Source of the DNA: Planctomycetota bacterium
GTDB taxonomy: Bacteria > Planctomycetota > UBA1135 > GCA-002686595
Reading direction: 5' to 3'
Assembly: GCA_028278425.1 (NCBI GenBank)
Contig: JANQEJ010000082.1
Location: forward strand, 1-61,301
Length of the DNA: 61,301 nucleotides
Made by a program: the position numbers and the translations under genes. Position 1 is the first letter of the stretch, and each line of letters begins with the position of its first letter. The notes below the pieces were generated by a model. That model worked only from the letters and a program-made list of their open reading frames with translations. It did no database searches and was not told the origin of the DNA. Shown in pieces: positions 50,919-59,557 of this stretch.

Positions 50919-51887
50919 ATGGCGGAAGACACTCCCTACAAGCGCATCCTCGTCGGCGTCGACCCCGAGGGGCTGGCAACCCACGCGGTCGCCTGCGGCG
51001 CGGGGCTGGCGGACAAGCTCGCGGCCGAGCTCCACCTCGTGGCGGCGGTCGCCGTTCCGCCGTCGCTCTGGCCGGGGATCAAGGAGGAGGAGCTCGCGGC
51101 CATGAACGCCGCGGCGCTCGGGCGCGCGCACGACGCGACGGTGAAGTGGCTGACGCCGGTCATCCGCGAGGCGGGGCTCGGCGACGAAGTACCGAGCGAC
51201 CTCCTGCACGTGCGTCCGGGGCATCCCGCGAAGGTGATCCTCCGGGAGGCGGACGAGCTCCCGGCGGATCTGATCGTCATCGGCCCGCACGCGAAGCGCT
51301 CGCTCCTCGACTTCGGGAGCACGGCGCGCGCCGTCCTGGCCCGCGCGAAGGCGCCGGTGTGGACGCAGTCGCACCCGGTCACGCCGATCAAGAAGATCCT
51401 CGTGCCCGTCGACTTCTCGGAGCACAGCAAGCTCGCGCTCGCCCATGCCCACGCGCTCGCGAAGGCGTTCGACGCGGAGGTCCACGTCGTGCACGTCTAC
51501 GAGGCGCCGCTCTTCGCTTACGGCGGAATCGCCGAGACCGTCGGCCCGACCTACGTGGTCGACGCCGACCGCAACGCCGCGCGGGACGAGCTCGAGCGCG
51601 TGGCGGCGGAGTTCCCGTGGGAGTCCGTCAAGGCGACGTCCGAGTTCGTCGAGGGTTCGGCTCTCGCCGTCATCGAGCACCGCCTCAAGACGTCCGACGC
51701 CGTCGTGCTCGGCACGCACGGACGAACGGCGCTCAACCGCTTCCTGATCGGCAGCGTCGCCTACGGCGTGCTCAAGCAGTCGGAGATCCCCACGGTCGTG
51801 GTCCCCGGCGCGCGGAAACAGTGGCTGATCGGCGCGGAGGAGGAGGGACCGCCGGCGCTGTCGATGTCGGATTATCCGGTTGAGTAG
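50919..51887 (+). CDS. Tandem-domain universal stress protein
   Basis: The 322-residue protein has two Usp domains. Domain 1 has a degenerate loop (GPHAKRSLLDFGSTARAVL). Domain 2 has the full ATP motif GTHGRTALNRFLIGS. The last 25 residues form a short tail. It closely parallels 45752-46657, including the DFGST and EHSKLALA segments. It is probably controlled by the palindrome upstream. Confidence 0.88.
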   Translation: MAEDTPYKRILVGVDPEGLATHAVACGAGLADKLAAELHLVAAVAVPPSLWPGIKEEELAAMNAAALGRAHDATVKWLTPVIREAGLGDEVPSDLLHVRPGHPAKVILREADELPADLIVIGPHAKRSLLDFGSTARAVLARAKAPVWTQSHPVTPIKKILVPVDFSEHSKLALAHAHALAKAFDAEVHVVHVYEAPLFAYGGIAETVGPTYVVDADRNAARDELERVAAEFPWESVKATSEFVEGSALAVIEHRLKTSDAVVLGTHGRTALNRFLIGSVAYGVLKQSEIPTVVVPGARKQWLIGAEEEGPPALSMSDYPVE

Positions 51888-51971
51888 GCGAGCAGGCGCT
51901 ACGCACGCTTCCCGACGTCCGTGCGCAGATTGGCCCGTGGTCCGGTCCGCGCCCGGCCCGTAGCCTCCTTG

Positions 51972-52655
51972 ATGATGCCCGCTCTGGTGCGCTACGACCG
52001 ATCCCGAGAGGACCTGGTGCAGCGCTCCATCGAGGCCAGGGGGCTGTGCTCCCGCCCGGTGCTGGCCGCGATGCGCAAGGTGCGGCGCGAGCTCTACGTG
52101 CCCGAGGAGCTGCGCGAGTTCGCCTACGAGGATTCCCCGCTGCCGATCGGGGAGGGGCAGACCATCTCGCAGCCCTACATCGTCGCTCTGATGCTGGAGG
52201 CGGCCCGGCTGGAGGGCGGCGAGCGCGTGCTCGAGATCGGAACGGGCTGCGGCTACTCCGCCGCCGTCGCGGCCGAGATCGCCTCCGAGGTCTACACGAT
52301 CGAGCGCCTGCCCGTCCTCGCCCGAAGGGCCGAGCACCTGCTGTGGCGCCAGGGATATCGCAACGTCCACGTCCGCCACGGCGACGGGACCCTCGGGTGG
52401 CCGGACGCGGCGCCCTTCGACGCGATCCTCGTCACCGCCGCCGGTCCGCGCGTGCCGCAGGCGCTCAGGAACCAGCTCGCCGTCGGGGGAACGCTCGTGA
52501 TCCCCGTCAGCGGGCCGGCCGGACGCCAGCGCCTGAAGCGCGTCACGCGAAGGACGGAGACGGACTACGTCGAGGAGCTCCTCGCCGACGTCGTGTTCGT
52601 CCCGCTGATCGGCGCGGAGGGCTGGCGGGACGACATGCCGGCCCGCTCGGCCTAG
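51972..52655 (+). CDS. pcm: Protein-L-isoaspartate O-methyltransferase
   Basis: The SAM-dependent enzyme starts repair of isoaspartyl damage. It has the family start VRYDRSREDLV, AYEDSPLPIGEGQTISQPYIVALM, the SAM loop VLEIGTGCGYSAAV and FDAILVTAAGP. The length of 227 residues is normal. ATG 51972 or the next codon ATG could start. A TACGCA half-site lies about 70 bases upstream. Damage repair fits the stress context. Confidence 0.92.
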   Translation: MMPALVRYDRSREDLVQRSIEARGLCSRPVLAAMRKVRRELYVPEELREFAYEDSPLPIGEGQTISQPYIVALMLEAARLEGGERVLEIGTGCGYSAAVAAEIASEVYTIERLPVLARRAEHLLWRQGYRNVHVRHGDGTLGWPDAAPFDAILVTAAGPRVPQALRNQLAVGGTLVIPVSGPAGRQRLKRVTRRTETDYVEELLADVVFVPLIGAEGWRDDMPARSA

Positions 52656-52657
52656 CC

Positions 52658-52677
52658 GGCGTACGCTACCGTACGCC
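52658..52677. promoter_or_regulatory. 8-4-8 palindrome upstream of the zinc-ribbon gene
   Basis: GGCGTACG and CGTACGCC are exact complements around CTAC. The core has TACG and CGTA separated by four bases instead of eight. TACGCT and CCGT match the canonical site. It is 87 bases before the gene, just after the pcm stop, and could also terminate pcm poorly. Confidence 0.4.
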
Positions 52678-52763
52678 GAACGCCCCGGCTCTCCTGCGGA
52701 TTACGCCGAATGGGCGCGTTCCGCGCGCCGGCCGAGACTGGAGGAAGGGGGAGGTAGAGCGTC

Positions 52764-53279
52764 ATGAAAGGCGAAACCAGGAAGAGCGGTCGTAGAGACC
52801 GCCAGCCGCGGATCGATCGGCCGACGGGCCGCGACGCGTACGCGCGCACGGCCAAGGCGAAGGACGCGATCGTGTGCGACGCGTGCGGCGTCGTCTACCA
52901 CGGCGGCCGCTGGTATCGCGGCGCGCCGCCGCTCTGCGACGTGAGCTCCGGACTTTGCCCCGCCTGCGAGCGGATCCGCGACCGCGCCCCGGCCGGGACC
53001 GTGCGGCTGCACGGCGTCTCGGGAGCGAGCCGCGACGAGATCCTGCGGATGATCCGCAACGTCGAGACGACGGAAGCGGAGGAGCACCCGCTCGAGCGGC
53101 TGATGGACGTCGAGACGTCCGAAGAGGGGGTCACGCTCACCACGACCGGCGTCCACCTCGCCCGCCGCATCGCCGGCGCGCTCCGGCGCCGCTCGCACGG
53201 CAACGTTTCGATCCGCTATCCCGACGAGGGGGACGCCGTCCTCGTCGACTGGTGGGCGCAGGGCAAGCCGGAGCGGTGA
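52764..53279 (+). CDS. Zinc-ribbon protein (BCAM0308-like)
   Basis: The 171-residue protein has CDACGVVYHGGRWYR and LCPACERIRDRAPAGTVRLHGV, a split four-Cys zinc ribbon. A helical/beta C-terminal part then contains HLARRIAGALRRRS. GGAGGT lies eight bases upstream of ATG. The function is unknown. The next gene overlaps by four bases, so the two likely act together, possibly with nucleic acid. Confidence 0.72.
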   Translation: MKGETRKSGRRDRQPRIDRPTGRDAYARTAKAKDAIVCDACGVVYHGGRWYRGAPPLCDVSSGLCPACERIRDRAPAGTVRLHGVSGASRDEILRMIRNVETTEAEEHPLERLMDVETSEEGVTLTTTGVHLARRIAGALRRRSHGNVSIRYPDEGDAVLVDWWAQGKPER

Positions 53280-54172
53280 ACGCGCGCCGGCCGGGCCTGC
53301 CGCTCGACAACGAGCGGCTCGCGGAACGGCTCGAGGAGATCGCCGACCTGCTCGAGGCGCAGGACGCCAATCCGTTCCGCGTCGGCGCGTACCGGCGGGC
53401 GTCCGACACCGTGCGCCGGCTGCCGAGGCCGGCGTCCGAGCTGCTCGAGCACCGCGGAATCGAGGCGCTGACGTCGCTCCGCGGGATCGGGGCGTCGCTG
53501 GCCCGCACGATCGAGGAGCTCGCGCACACCGACCACCTCGCGCTGCTCGACCGCCTGCGCGGCGACACCGGGAGCGTCGACGTCTTCGAGACCGTGCCCG
53601 GGCTCGGCCGCGAGCTGGCGCGGCGCATCCACGAGACGCTCGGCATCGAGAGCCTGGCGGAGCTCGAGGTCGCCGCCTACGACGGGCGCCTGGCGCGCGT
53701 CCCCGCCATCGGGCGCGGCCGCCTACGCGCGGTGCGCGAGTCGCTCGCCGGCCGCTTCCGCCGCCGGCCGGGAGTCCCGGTCGCGCGCCAGCACCGTCCC
53801 GCCGACGACGAGCCGCCGGTCGCGGAGATCCTCGACGTCGACCGCGAATACCGCGAGAAATCGGCGCGCGGAGAGCTGCCGCGGACGACGCCGCGCCGCT
53901 TCAACCCGGGCCAGGCGGCCTGGCTTCCGGTGCTGCACGCGGTGCGCGGCAAGCGGCACTACACGGCGCTCTTCTCCAACACGGCGCGCGCCCACGAGCT
54001 CGGCACGACGCGCGACTGGGTGGTGATCTACCGCGACGACCGCGACGGCGGCGGGCAGTGGACGGTCGTGACCGAGAGCCGCGGGTCGCTGCGCGGCGAG
54101 CGCGTCGTGCGCGGACGCGAGCGCGAGTGCGGCGAGCTCCTCCGCGAGACGAAGCTCACTCCGAGTTCTTGA
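53276..54172 (+). CDS. PolX-like helix-hairpin-helix protein without polymerase
   Basis: Residues 10-70 match the 8-kDa-type N-terminus of PolX (IADLLEAQDANPFRVGAYRRASDTVRRLP). Three HhH motifs follow (LRGIGASLARTI, VPGLGRELARRI, VPAIGRGRLRAV). The nucleotidyltransferase and PHP domains are missing. A separate C-terminal domain at about 200-298 has HYTALFSNTARAHELGTTRDWVVIYRDD. It probably binds DNA gaps or ends. GTG 53276 overlaps the zinc-ribbon gene. The 3' end overlaps the convergent Usp gene by 17 bases. Confidence 0.78.
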   Translation: MNARRPGLPLDNERLAERLEEIADLLEAQDANPFRVGAYRRASDTVRRLPRPASELLEHRGIEALTSLRGIGASLARTIEELAHTDHLALLDRLRGDTGSVDVFETVPGLGRELARRIHETLGIESLAELEVAAYDGRLARVPAIGRGRLRAVRESLAGRFRRRPGVPVARQHRPADDEPPVAEILDVDREYREKSARGELPRTTPRRFNPGQAAWLPVLHAVRGKRHYTALFSNTARAHELGTTRDWVVIYRDDRDGGGQWTVVTESRGSLRGERVVRGRERECGELLRETKLTPSS

Positions 54173-55064
54173 CGACCCAGACCGAGCAGGGTCCGTACTC
54201 GATCAATTGGTTCGTGACGCTCCCGAGCAGTGCCTGCTTGAAGGCGGACTTGCCGCCGTGGCCGGCGACGACGACGTCGCTGTCCAGGAGCTGGGCGCCC
54301 TCGAGGAGCTCCTCGGTCGGGTCGGTGTCGCCTTCGAGCAGCCGCGTCTCGACCTTGGCGCCGGCGGCGCGCAGCGTTTCGGCGGCGCTCTCCAAGTCGG
54401 CTTCGGCCTGCCGCTTGTGCTCCCGCCAGGTGTCGCTCAGCCGCTCGAGGATGTCGCGCCGGAACATCGTCGTCGCGACGGTCAGGACGGTCAGGACGGT
54501 GATCTCGCAGCCGCCGTCCCACGCGAGGGAGGCGAGCCTCGCCAGGGCGCGCTGCGACGACTCGGAGCCGTCGTAGGCGAGGAGCATCCGCAGCGGCGCG
54601 TCCGCCTCGCGCTCGTGCTCCGGCGGCCGCGCGAGCAGGACCGAGCACGAGAGCACGCGCATCACCTTCTTCGGAATCGTGCCGAGCAGGAAGCGCGACG
54701 GGCTGTCCCGCTGGAGCGAGCCCATGACGACCAGGTCGGCGTCCGCCTCCTCCGCGGCGGCGACGATTTCGCGCCAGGCCGTTCCCTCGCGGATCGCGGT
54801 GCTCACCTCCCAGCCGTTCGTGCGGAGCCGATCGGCCTCCCCGATGGCGAGCTTCTCGGCCGCCTCGAGTCGCGCCGCGTGGATCTCGTCGAACGCCTCG
54901 CGCTCGGAGTCGCTTGCGATCCGCTCGGGCGCGTCGAAGGGCGCGCCCTCCTCGAGCACCGCGAGCACGGTGACCGCCGTCTCCTCGGGGAAGGGGATGC
55001 GGAGCAGGAGCTCGACCGCGGCGCGCGCGTGCTCGGAGCCGTCGGTTGCGACCAGGATGTTCAT
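54156..55064 (-). CDS. Tandem-domain universal stress protein
   Basis: The 302-residue protein has two Usp domains (MNILVATDGSEHARAA and MLLAYDGSESSQRAL). Domain 2 has the full loop GHGGKSAFKQALLGS; domain 1 has GSLQRDSPSRFLLGT. It follows the MacB-like permease by six bases and so is probably the last gene of the exporter operon. That is an unusual place for a Usp. Confidence 0.88.
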   Translation of the reverse strand: MNILVATDGSEHARAAVELLLRIPFPEETAVTVLAVLEEGAPFDAPERIASDSEREAFDEIHAARLEAAEKLAIGEADRLRTNGWEVSTAIREGTAWREIVAAAEEADADLVVMGSLQRDSPSRFLLGTIPKKVMRVLSCSVLLARPPEHEREADAPLRMLLAYDGSESSQRALARLASLAWDGGCEITVLTVLTVATTMFRRDILERLSDTWREHKRQAEADLESAAETLRAAGAKVETRLLEGDTDPTEELLEGAQLLDSDVVVAGHGGKSAFKQALLGSVTNQLIEYGPCSVWVVKNSE

Positions 55065-55070
55065 GCGCGG

Positions 55071-56270
55071 TTACTCGGCGCGCAGCGCGTCGATCGGTTC
55101 GAGGCGCGCCGCCCGCCGCGCCGGTGCGGTGCCGGAGAGTATGCCGGTGACCACGCTGGTGACAAGCCCGGCGCCGGCGTAGACGAAGGGGATCTCGACC
55201 GGAAGTCCGGGCACGATCAGCTCGAGGAAGTGAGCGAGCAGGACTCCGGATCCGATGCCGACGAGACCGCCGATCGTCGCGAGCACCGCGGCCTCGGTCA
55301 GGAACATCCGCAGGACCTGCGCGCGCGTCGCGCCGAGCGCGCGCATCAGCCCGATCTCGGGCGTGCGCTCGCCGACGGCGATCCACGTCATCGTCAGGAT
55401 GCCGACCGCGCCGACGAGCAGCGAGATGCCGGCGATGCCCGCGACCGCGAAGGTGATGACGCCCATCACGCCGTTCAGGACGTCGAGCATCGCGTTCTGC
55501 GTCGTGATCGTGAAGTCTTCGTCGCCGTGGCGTCCGATCAGGAGGTTTCGGATGTCCTCCTCGATCCGGTCCACCGGGTAGCTCTCGGCGAAGGTGACCT
55601 GGATCTCCCACACCTCCTCGAGGTTGAAGAGCTGGAGCGCCGAGGCGAGCGGGACGTACACCGCGTCGTCCATGTCGAAGCCGAGGAGCCTCCCCTTCGG
55701 CTCCATGACGCCGATCACGCGGAAGCGCGTGCCGCCGACGCGGACGAAGCGCCCGAGCGCGTTCGCGTCGTCGAACAGCTCGCGCTTCAGCGTCGGCCCG
55801 AGCACCGCCACGGACGCGCCGCGGTGCGGGTCGCCCTCCGGCAGGAAGCGGCCCTGGCGTACGCCGAACTTCCAGATGTCGGGCAGGTCGGACGTGCCGC
55901 CGTAGACGTACACGCTGCGCCCGCGCTCGCCGGCCTCGACCTCCGCCTGGCCGAAGGCGAACGCCATCGAGCGTTCGACCGCCGGCAGGCGCCCGATCGC
56001 GATCGCGTCGTCGATCGTGAGCTTGCGGGTCGAGCCGCCGAGGACGCCCGGGATGCCGACGGTCTCCGTCGTGCCGGGCGTCACCTCGAGGATGTTCGCG
56101 CCGAACTGCGTGAACTGCGCGAGCACGTACTGGTGAGCGCCCTCGCCGATCGACGTGAGGAGCACGACCGAGGCGACGCCGAGCGCGATCCCGAGCGCCG
56201 ACAGCGCCGAGCGCAGGCGGTTGCCGAACACGGCGGCCAGCGCGAGCTCCAGGTCGTTCAAGAGTCCCAC
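55071..56270 (-). CDS. MacB-type ABC transporter permease
   Basis: The 399-residue protein has an N-terminal helix (LRSALSALGIALGVASVVLL), a periplasmic MacB domain and three C-terminal helices with GERTPEIGLMRALGATRAQVLRMFLTEA. It pairs with the ATPase at 57472 and the second permease. GTG 56270 starts two bases after the upstream stop. Confidence 0.86.
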   Translation of the reverse strand: MGLLNDLELALAAVFGNRLRSALSALGIALGVASVVLLTSIGEGAHQYVLAQFTQFGANILEVTPGTTETVGIPGVLGGSTRKLTIDDAIAIGRLPAVERSMAFAFGQAEVEAGERGRSVYVYGGTSDLPDIWKFGVRQGRFLPEGDPHRGASVAVLGPTLKRELFDDANALGRFVRVGGTRFRVIGVMEPKGRLLGFDMDDAVYVPLASALQLFNLEEVWEIQVTFAESYPVDRIEEDIRNLLIGRHGDEDFTITTQNAMLDVLNGVMGVITFAVAGIAGISLLVGAVGILTMTWIAVGERTPEIGLMRALGATRAQVLRMFLTEAAVLATIGGLVGIGSGVLLAHFLELIVPGLPVEIPFVYAGAGLVTSVVTGILSGTAPARRAARLEPIDALRAE

Positions 56271-56272
56271 GG

Positions 56273-57475
56273 CTACTTCCCCTTCAGCGCCAGCACGGGG
56301 TCCAAGCGGGTGGCGCGGGCTGCCGGAAGCAGCCCGAAGACGACGCCGACCGCGACCGAGAGCGAGAACGCCGCGGCGACCGCCCACGCGGGCGGCTCCG
56401 CCGGAAGCGCCGGGTAGGCGAGCGCGAGCCCGCGCGTCGCGAGCCAACCGGCGGCGAGGCCGAGCAGACCGCCGGTGCCGGAGATGAGCGCGGACTCGGC
56501 GAGGAAGAGCGTCAGGATCTGCCGCCGCCCGGCGCCGATCGCCTTGAAGAGCCCGATCTCGCCCGTGCGCTCCGACACGGTGACGAGCATCACGTTCATG
56601 ATCCCGACGCCCGCGACCGCCAGCGAGATCGTGGCGATGCCCGCGACGGCGAGCGTCAGCGCGCCCAGGATCGACGTGAGCGACGACACCACCGCGTCCT
56701 CGGTCACGACGGTGACGTCCTCCTCGCCGTGGCGCTCCGCGATCACCTCGAGCGCGCGCTCGCGCGCCGGCTCGATCGCCGCGTGCGACGGCGTCTTCAG
56801 CACGATCCGGAAGAGCGAGCTGCGATCGAACATGCTCATGCCGGTGGCCACTGGGACGAAGGCCACGTCGTCGAGATCGATGCCGATCTGCTTGCCGCGG
56901 CTGCGCAGGACGCCGATGACGCGCAGGCGCCAGTCGCCGACGCGCACCGACCGGCCGACGGCGTTCTCGCCGCCGAAGAGCTCGCGCGCGAGCTTCGGGC
57001 CGAGCACCGCGACCGGCGTTCCGCGGTCCCACGGGCCTTCCGGCAGGAAGGTCCCCGACGCGACCTCGAGCTCGCGGATCGCGAGGAGCTCGGCGGTGGC
57101 GCCGACGATGGGGGAGCGGCGGCTGCGCTCGCGGAAGGAGACGTTCGTCTCGCCCAGCACGACCGGCGAAACGTAGAGCAGCTCGCGCACTTCCCGCTGC
57201 AGCGCCTCCGCGTCGGCGATCGTCAGGTCGTTGGGCGCGCCGCCGAAGCCGGGGATCGCGCCGGTCGTCTCCGTGCGCCCGGGCAGCACGGCGATGATGT
57301 TCGTGCCGAGCGCCGAGAAGCTGTCGGTCACGTAGCCGCGCGCGCCCTCCCCGAGCGCCGTGAGCGTGAGCACCGCCGCGACGCCGATCGCCACGCCGAT
57401 CAGGCTGAAGCCCGTGCGGGCGGCGTGGCCGCGCAGCGCGCCGGCGGCGAGCGCGAGGTACTCGGAGCCGTTCAC
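56273..57475 (-). CDS. MacB-type ABC transporter permease
   Basis: The 400-residue protein has the same layout as its neighbour: N-terminal helix (TGFSLIGVAIGVAAVLTL), periplasmic domain and the motif SERTGEIGLFKAIGAGRRQILTLFLAES. Two different permeases probably form a heterodimer. GTG 57475 overlaps the ATPase stop (GTGA). Confidence 0.86.
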   Translation of the reverse strand: MNGSEYLALAAGALRGHAARTGFSLIGVAIGVAAVLTLTALGEGARGYVTDSFSALGTNIIAVLPGRTETTGAIPGFGGAPNDLTIADAEALQREVRELLYVSPVVLGETNVSFRERSRRSPIVGATAELLAIRELEVASGTFLPEGPWDRGTPVAVLGPKLARELFGGENAVGRSVRVGDWRLRVIGVLRSRGKQIGIDLDDVAFVPVATGMSMFDRSSLFRIVLKTPSHAAIEPARERALEVIAERHGEEDVTVVTEDAVVSSLTSILGALTLAVAGIATISLAVAGVGIMNVMLVTVSERTGEIGLFKAIGAGRRQILTLFLAESALISGTGGLLGLAAGWLATRGLALAYPALPAEPPAWAVAAAFSLSVAVGVVFGLLPAARATRLDPVLALKGK

Positions 57476-58197
57476 GCCACCGGCTCTCCGCGGCCGAGCA
57501 CCGCGTTCAGGTCGGTCATCTCCGAGCCCTTGAGGCGGTGCGCGATGCGCCCGTCGACCAACACGAGCACGCGGTCGGCGCGCCGCGCCACGGCCGGGTC
57601 GTGCGTGACGACGACCAGCGTCAGCCCGGCGTCGTTCATCTCGTCGAGCAGCTCGAGGATCTGGTTCCCCGCGCGCGTGTCGAGGTTCCCGGTCGGCTCG
57701 TCGGCGAGCAGGATGCGCGGCCCGAGCACGATGGCGCGCGCGATCGCGACGCGCTGGCACTCGCCGCCGGAGAGCTGGCCCGGGCGGTGATCGGCGCGGC
57801 CGGCGAGGCCGACGGAAGCGAGCGCCTCCAGCGCGCGCCTGCGCCGCTCGCCGCGGCCGACGCCCTGGAAGACCATCGGGAGCTCGACGTTGCCGACCGC
57901 CGTCAGGCGCGGCACGAGGTGGTAGGACTGGAAGACGAAGCCGATCTTCTCGCTGCGCACGCGCGACAGCTCGTCGTCGCTCAGATCCGACACCTCGTGC
58001 TCCTCGAGGAAGTACGTGCCGGCGCTCGGGCGGTCGAGGCAGCCGATGACGTTGAGCAGCGTCGACTTGCCCGAGCCGGAGGGGCCCATGATGGCGACGT
58101 GCTCGCCGGCTTCGATCGTCTCGTCGACGGCGTCGAGCGCGCGCACCTCGCTCTCGCCCATCGTGAAGGTGCGCCCGATCCCCTCGAGCCGGATCAC
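57472..58197 (-). CDS. MacB-type ABC transporter ATPase
   Basis: The 241-residue ATPase has Walker A GPSGSGKST, FQSYHLVPRLTAVGNVELPM, signature LSGGECQRVAIARA, Walker B ILLADEPTGNLDT and H-loop THD. All key residues are intact, unlike the ATPase at 8986. GTG 58197 overlaps the adaptor stop. It should drive efflux or lipoprotein transport with the two permeases. Confidence 0.92.
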   Translation of the reverse strand: MIRLEGIGRTFTMGESEVRALDAVDETIEAGEHVAIMGPSGSGKSTLLNVIGCLDRPSAGTYFLEEHEVSDLSDDELSRVRSEKIGFVFQSYHLVPRLTAVGNVELPMVFQGVGRGERRRRALEALASVGLAGRADHRPGQLSGGECQRVAIARAIVLGPRILLADEPTGNLDTRAGNQILELLDEMNDAGLTLVVVTHDPAVARRADRVLVLVDGRIAHRLKGSEMTDLNAVLGRGEPVA

Positions 58198-59339
58198 GGC
58201 TCGGCTTCCAGGACGACCTCGGCGCCCGCCTGGACCTCGGCGCTCTCCAGCGACGTGACGACGAGGTCGCCCTCGGCGAGGCCCTCGAGCACCTCGGTGC
58301 GGTCCCAGTTGCGCAACCCGACGCGCACCGCGCGCTCGACGAGGACGTCGCCTTCGACCACGAACACGCGCTCGCCCTCGATCAGGGCGAGGGTCGGGAT
58401 CCACAGGCAATCCCGGTGCACCTCGAGGACGACCTCGACGTCCGCGGAGGTGCCGGCGAGCAAACGCTGCGTCAGCTCCGGGTCGTCGAAGGCCACTTCG
58501 ATCTCGACCGTGCGGTTCTGCGCCTCGACGTCGAGCACGTACGGCGCGACGCGCGTGACCCGGCCCTTGAAGGCTTCGTCGGGAAGCGGGTCCACCGTGA
58601 CGCGGACTTCCTGTCCGACCTGCGTGCGTCCCGAATCCACCTCGTCCATCGGCGCGCTGACGTAGAGCGACGCGGGATCGATCAGGTCGATCACCGCCGG
58701 CACCGGTGTCAGCGGTGGAGCGGGCGTCACCCACTCGCCGAGCTCGGGCGCGACCTCGGCGACGACGCCCGCGAAGGGCGCGCGCAGCTCGCAGCGGTCG
58801 AGCTCGACCTGCGCCGCCTGCACGGTCGCCTCCTCGCGCCGGACCTCGGCCTCCGCGACGGAGCAACCGGCGATCGCCAGCTCCCAGGCGCTCTCCAGGC
58901 CGTCGAGCACGTCCGTCGAGACGATCTTCTCCGCGGCGAGCTTGCGGTTGCGCTCGAGCTCGCGCTCGGCGCGCTGCGCCTCGATGCACGCTCGGTCGTG
59001 GACCGCCTGCGCGCGCTCGAGCGCCCGGCGCGCGAGCAGGAGCCGGCTGCGCTGCGTCGCGTCGTCGAGGCGCAGGAGCAGCTCCCCCTCGTCGACGACC
59101 TCGCCCTCGCGGCGCGGGAGCTCGACGACGGTGCCCGAGATCTGCGGCGAGAGCTTCGCGCGTTTCGCCGCCTTCACGGTGCCGGCCTTCGAGTTCGTGA
59201 CCGTCGCCGCCACGGATCCGCGGCCCACCTCGTGCACGCGCACGGAGATCGGCCCGGGCGCGAAGACGGTCGCCTTCAGCACTGGAACGGCGGCGATCAC
59301 GGCCGCCGCGACGAGCAGGCGGAGGAGCCACTTCCGCAT
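58194..59339 (-). CDS. Periplasmic adaptor (MacA/HlyD family)
   Basis: An N-terminal membrane anchor (WLLRLLVAAAVIAAVPVL) precedes a lipoyl half (KLSPQISGTVVELPRREGEVVDEGELLLRLD). A coiled-coil hairpin (about 95-165), the second lipoyl half (ELRAPFAGVVAEVAPELGEWV) and beta-barrel domains follow. It links the MacB-like permeases to an outer-membrane channel not encoded here. ATG 59339 is chosen over TTG 59348. It is the first gene of the exporter operon. Confidence 0.86.
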   Translation of the reverse strand: MRKWLLRLLVAAAVIAAVPVLKATVFAPGPISVRVHEVGRGSVAATVTNSKAGTVKAAKRAKLSPQISGTVVELPRREGEVVDEGELLLRLDDATQRSRLLLARRALERAQAVHDRACIEAQRAERELERNRKLAAEKIVSTDVLDGLESAWELAIAGCSVAEAEVRREEATVQAAQVELDRCELRAPFAGVVAEVAPELGEWVTPAPPLTPVPAVIDLIDPASLYVSAPMDEVDSGRTQVGQEVRVTVDPLPDEAFKGRVTRVAPYVLDVEAQNRTVEIEVAFDDPELTQRLLAGTSADVEVVLEVHRDCLWIPTLALIEGERVFVVEGDVLVERAVRVGLRNWDRTEVLEGLAEGDLVVTSLESAEVQAGAEVVLEAEP

Positions 59340-59557
59340 GGCCCCCAAGCTAGAGGGGCGGGGCGGCGCGGTCTGCTCGGCCGGAATGCGTAGAACGGGT
59401 GGCCGAAGTGCGCAGCCGCCGGCCGGTGCCTAGCATAGGTGCGTATGGCTGCCTTTCACCGCCCGCCCCTAGGGTCGATGTTGATGAGAACGAGACGTCT
59501 GGCGGCGCCCCAGCCGATGCACCCGGGGGCGGCGTCCGTCGCGGGAGGGCGGGGCCG
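59340..59557. other. Divergent promoter region, adaptor and UbiB genes
   Basis: The 218 bases hold a CTACGC half-site (minus strand, near 59386) and a GTGCGTAT half-site near 59441. No full TACG-N8-CGTA site and no gene is seen. An in-frame GTG at 59399 could extend the UbiB frame but lacks homologous sequence. Confidence 0.35.
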
